Positions 59,730-64,000 of a stretch of 64,000 nt of DNA are shown in pieces (position 1 is the first letter of the stretch; each line of letters opens with the position of its first letter). This DNA comes from Diprion similis (Eukaryota; Arthropoda; Insecta; Hymenoptera; Diprionidae). The position numbers were made by a program, and so were the translations under genes. Under the pieces are notes generated by a model, which did not search any database, was not told where the DNA came from, and was given only the letters and a program-made list of their open reading frames with translations. The DNA lies in NCBI RefSeq assembly GCF_021155765.1, contig NC_060105.1, positions 17,145,001 through 17,209,000 of the forward strand. The letters run 5' to 3'.

Positions 59730-61495
59730 GGACACGTTGACATTTTTTTTTTTTTAAGAATTTATTCACAACGTATTTTATCAAATAATGATGTCGCGTT
59801 ATGCTTGAAAATATGACTGATTCGTAAAAGACGTTGACGAGATTGTGTACAACTATGAAGAAGCTTCAATAAATTATCCTAATTGGGATTTTGTATTATA
59901 ATACAATTTCATTGTTATCAACTTCTCAGGTCTTCCTTTCATGATAACAAGGGAGCCTCGATGCAGTTAGCACACAGTTAACTGCGCGACCGGGGCCTGA
60001 TTATACCGTGACAATAAAATTAAGCTGAAGTGTAAGCACGCCTCAAGCCAGAATTACGCTCGGCCATTATTTAAAATTGAAATCGAGTTGCACTTAAATT
60101 TGAGTCAATACGTTGAAAATGCCTGGGGGTCAAAATATAAAAGGATTAAAAAACTGAAGGGCCGCAATATGGTATTCTTAGAGATGCGAAAACTCAATTT
60201 ATAGAACTTAAAAATGTTGAAAGTAGAAATAAGTAGAATGCTGAACTGTAGAATCGTAAGAATTCCTCTCAATAATATAGAATCGTGAAGAATCTCGATT
60301 TTGCCGTTCTCGTTTTGTAATTCCGTATTTCGACTCATTACAATCGTCTTTACTCCCTACCCAAAATTGGGCTTCAGCGAGTTTGCATTGCAGATATAAT
60401 TGCAAAGTTGACAGAAGTATAGATAATTTATCAAATTCATCAAAATTGCGTTCACATATTCTAAGCAAGTTTCTAGAATTTTGCATAGTTCCATATAGTT
60501 TATTGTAATTGCTTCATAAACATAGAATTTATGATTACTATTGACAAATTGACACCTTCATCACATGATAGAAAAATGTTTATAAACTAACAAAATTTGG
60601 ATTTTAGATTACTTTTGCGATATTCATCGTAAGTGGGACAATTTTTGTGGAAGACTTCGTTAAAATTCAACACAATCTCAGACAGTTTACATACACAGAA
60701 CGAATCTTGAGGATTAAACTAGATTCTGAAAAGTGTGATAAGAAGCCCTGAATCGTATAATTTGCATTGATTCAGTTGTAGGTACGTCTTAGAGTCAGCA
60801 ACGTATTGATTTTTGAACTATGATCAAAATATTAATAGATGAATCATCCCTCACAGGTAGAATCTGTTTTATTTTGTGAAGAATAACTTATTAAGGGAAT
60901 ATTTCGAACACACTGCATACAAAGACTTGAGGTAATTTCGTATTTACAAAACGAACAACCAGATTAGAGGTTATGTGATATCTGTGATTGAATGCACGCA
61001 TGTGTCTATAGGATTGAAAATTACATATTAGGTACAAAAAATGGCATACTTTGTTGATGTAACTGGAGCCTGTTTGGTGAAACTGGTTGAATCAGTGGCA
61101 CTAATTTATTTACGAAGTACAAGAAACAGCACACGCTTCAAAACATTTCATCGTGAACATCGGTATACTAGTACTACAAACGGCCGCTTGGTGGCGAACT
61201 TTCTCGCTACGGAAGTAGCTGCAAAGGTAGTTATAAAACCGGGTGGTTGGGTACGAAGTTAGGTACGGATAACGGAAGATGTATATGGCATCAGACAGAT
61301 TTCGGACGAAGAAAGCATAATATTAAGTTTCCAAATATAGAAATTGATATTGACAGCAAATAAACAAAAATACGTTAAGCCATGATTAATTTATATATCT
61401 ACATATGTAGCAAAACGTTTCCGAATATAAACATGAAATATCGAGTAAATTACACAAAATTTCTGGAATAACTTTAATGTTAGCAAAAGATTTTT
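59730..61495. other. Intergenic DNA without recognised gene
   Basis: AT-rich. Around 60120-60350 short motifs of the type TAGAATCGTAAGAATT recur. A 73-codon plus frame at 61041-61262 has no motif I recognise. Confidence 0.35.
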
Positions 61496-61499
61496 CTCA

Positions 61500-61870
61500 A
61501 CAACAAACTTTATTACCTGTTTCAACCATTGAACTCTTGACTTGACAAAACTTGAATTAACTTGTTTTGATTCAAGAATTTCATATTTTTAAAACCAAAA
61601 ATACTGAGATGCGTTCAATCAAATTTTCAGTCATTACAATCCCACATTTCGTCGATACAAAATTTACACTATCGCAAGAAACTCACGCCCTGTTATTTTG
61701 AATAAACTGATATTCCGCATGATCACTCAAAGGCTTGATTCAATTCTATATTCAATTGTCATAAGTATTTCGTCCGACAAAAGTATCTTATTGAATTAAG
61801 TATTGTGTTTACCGCATTTGAGTATAGAATTTAGTTGAATCAAACGAATATCACTTGACGCGAGTAATTC
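61500..61870 (-). repeat. Dispersed repeat, copy 2 (inverted copy of 38340-38730)
   Basis: TTTCAACCATTGAACTCTTG, ATTTCGTCCGACAAAAGTA and TAGTTGAATCAAACGAATAT are complements of strings in the 38.3-kb copy, in mirrored order. Confidence 0.6.
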
Positions 61871-62224
61871 TTTCCTTCCGTGCAGGTATCTCCAGAAATC
61901 ATGTTTAACTCCATTGAATAATGCAAAAGCCCGAATGCGGAAATGCAAATTTTCTTCTCACCGTTCATTGTGATACATATCGAGCTAGAAGTTACAAGTT
62001 CCTTGGAATTGAAGAACATGATATGAATGATAACTATTAAGAATAACACATATTTTTTTTGGGCAACCGTGCCTAATTTTTAATTGATTCATCTCATTAA
62101 AAATTCTGGAATCTCATTAAGAACAAGCGACTTTAGGCTGACCGTCAGCCAGCCCCCACACTTCCCGTTTTATAATTGCAGGTTCCAAGTTCACGGAACA
62201 AAAAAATGTTAACATCAATTCGAA

Positions 62225-62640
62225 TTTCGAATTACAAATTCAGATTCATGATTGACGATTCAAAAGCCCTTGGATGCCATATTACATGAAAATATTCCGC
62301 CATATTGAATCCGCCATTTTTAATTTTAAATTGTGTACTTCAGATTCGTAATCAGCGACCCCAAAAATCGCGTGACGTCAAGTTTTATCAAAATCGAATC
62401 ACTTTTGGAATTTAAGTCCGCCATATTGGATTCGCCATTTTGAATTTTCAAGTTTTGACTTCAGATTCGTAATCAGCGACCCCAAAAATCACGTGATATC
62501 ACGTTTTATCAAAATCGAATCACTTTTGGAATTGAAGTCCGCCATATTGGATCCGCCATTTTGAATTTTCAAGTTTCGACTCCAGATTCGTAACCAGCGA
62601 CCCCAAATGCCCATTAAGCAAAATTTCAAGCGAATCGTAT
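62225..62640 (-). repeat. 121-bp tandem array of the GGATCCAATATGG family (inverted orientation)
   Basis: CAGATTCGTAATCAGCGACC begins at 62341, 62462 and 62583 (last copy one base different), an exact 121-bp step twice. Each unit has CCGCCATATTGGATCCGCC or close variants and TTTATCAAAATCGAATCAC. Units are about 95% alike, so this array is young. A shorter, older unit precedes it at 62241. Confidence 0.75.
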
Positions 62641-62649
62641 GAAGGGAAC

Positions 62650-64000
62650 AATGTATATATGAAAGTGTTAAGGACATATACTCAAAGGATTTTACTATCG
62701 GAGAACAACGTGTTTGGAAAATTGATTTTCGTAATCCGCTCAAATTTACCCAACCCTTTGTATGAAATAATGGAAATGCTTCTGTTAAATGTAATCATTG
62801 AAGAACAAGGCTTATCTTGTATGTTTCGTAAGGATTTTAAGTTTAAATCAATCAGGACACCGATGATATGAAAAATGTTTGATTTCGTTGTTAAAAATTG
62901 AGGTTATATTACGTTACCTGTGAACAATTTTCATAAAAATTGTAAGAATCGCAACATTGGAGGAAATTCAGCAATCTTCATATCAGTTTTCTAGAATATA
63001 TGGTATCAATGAATTAATAAACATTGTTCACCTTTTTTGGATGGTCGAAAATTTATTAATTCACACAATACCTGAGTCATGCTGTGGTGACGATGGAATT
63101 CGCCTCAATGAGAGTAGCAACAATAACAATGCGTTCAGGTTATAGGAAAATTATAAATAACAGTATTTCAAAATACTAGATAAACCAAGATTCAATATGT
63201 ACTGCATATCAACTAAATTTAAGCTGCAATAAATACGAATAAACAATTTCTACCCTTGCGGTTGATAAGTTGACACGGCATAATGGCTAAAATTTAAATA
63301 CGCTCGCGTGATTGTGTAAATGCGTGAAAAAAACGCCGGAGCGCTCAGCTTTTCTTCGTTCAATCTGACCCGTACGAACTTGGCCAGGAAACATTAAAAT
63401 ATACAAACTGCTCAGATACGAGCTGCCGTCTTCGTACAGGAAGCTGTTATAAAGATATATGTCATTGAAGAGATTATCAACTCGCCGATCTTCCGAAGGG
63501 GGGGGGGGGGGGGGGGGGTTATTACAACCTACCCCAAAAATAAAAAGTTGAGATCTCACTTGATTTTTTACCCGACGATATGTCGAGAACCAACGAATGG
63601 ATCTAGATGATCCTGGTTTCAATCGACGTGTTTCTTTCCGATCTGGAACTGAATAGATTTCATTTGGTGAAAGAAATTTTTTTTCATCAACATTAAGTGG
63701 AAAATGGACAGATCAATTTTAATGAAATTTTATCAATATGTTTGACTTCGTTCAATTTGAAACTGATTTCTTTCTTGTTTTTGCACGAAACCTCTTTTTG
63801 AACAACATTAACATTTTAAAACATGCAAAGGAATTCTTGAACCAACAAATTAGATTTTGTTGAAATCCATTCACTTCAATCTAGTATCTCTTATTCGTTC
63901 TAAATGCAATGACTTGAATTGAACAATTTCGCTTCAGATAGTTCGTCAAAGTGATTAAGTCAAGGAAATTCTTTGATTCAACAAAAGCCTTGTGGTGATC
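62650..64000. other. Intergenic DNA to the window end
   Basis: A run of 21 G lies at 63498-63518. CATTCACTTCAATCTAGTAT near 63868 is the complement of a string at 39758-39777, so another dispersed repeat is shared with the 39.7-kb region. No gene recognised. Confidence 0.35.

Noticed and set aside
59944..60000. tRNA-like string near GCAGTTAGCACACAGTTAACTG
   Set aside because: No cloverleaf with a proper acceptor stem and T-loop could be drawn on either strand.
63287..63622. 111-codon minus-strand open frame with a proline run
   Set aside because: The proline run is the translation of the 21-G homopolymer; no other motif.
38340..63900. Possible giant transposon (Maverick-like) bounded by inverted repeats at 38-39 and 61-64 kb
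   Set aside because: The matching blocks are not in mirrored order, and no Polinton genes (DNA polymerase B, integrase, packaging ATPase, capsid) lie between them.

Overview
The window is eukaryotic nuclear DNA from an insect: AT-rich, intron-containing, full of degenerate transposon pieces, and with aminopeptidase N genes of the insect GPI-anchored type. The transposon mix and gene style fit a hymenopteran, possibly a sawfly, but nothing here fixes the species and that placement is inference.

1-23.7 kb: a head-to-tail tandem array of three aminopeptidase N (peptidase family M1) genes, all on the minus strand. I call them APN-1 (nearest base 1), APN-2 and APN-3 (furthest upstream). I assembled each exon by exon from GT/AG sites. 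All three give one uninterrupted frame: 946, 960 and 972 codons with 13, 13 and 10 exons. Each has a signal peptide, the HEXXH-18-E zinc site, the catalytic Tyr and a hydrophobic C-terminal tail of GPI-anchor type, so each should be a secreted, membrane-tethered exopeptidase, most likely on the gut brush border. Exons 2, 4 and 5 and the three exons before the last are the same length in all copies. APN-1 and APN-2 share an intron pattern. APN-3 has one 861-nt exon that equals the sum of APN-1 exons 6-9. APN-1 carries TAMEN where the family has GAMEN.

23.7-40.9 kb: no host gene recognised. It holds a 120-bp periodic repeat (GGATCCAATATGG family), a degenerate FB-like array that changes strand, several long foldback elements (28.9-29.8, 33.8-34.25, 34.3-36.0 kb), a broken Tc1/mariner-type element with about 330-bp terminal inverted repeats (36.0-37.1 kb), and CpG-rich islands.

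40.9-49.2 kb: two hAT transposase pseudogenes (+), then a decayed Ty3/Gypsy pol on the minus strand (zinc knuckle, reverse transcriptase, integrase and the pol C-terminus spread over 43.7-47.4 kb) with younger repeats nested in it. One of these is a 0.44-kb element that resembles a repeat I associate with Lepidoptera. Foldback elements and a TTAA-flanked MITE follow.

49.2-64 kb: repeat-rich intergenic DNA with more foldbacks (53.4, 55.5-56.8, 58.1-58.8 kb), more copies of the 120-bp family (121-bp tandem units at 62.3-62.6 kb), short 9-mer arrays and a strong CpG island at about 57 kb that could be a promoter. No rRNA, tRNA or CRISPR was found.
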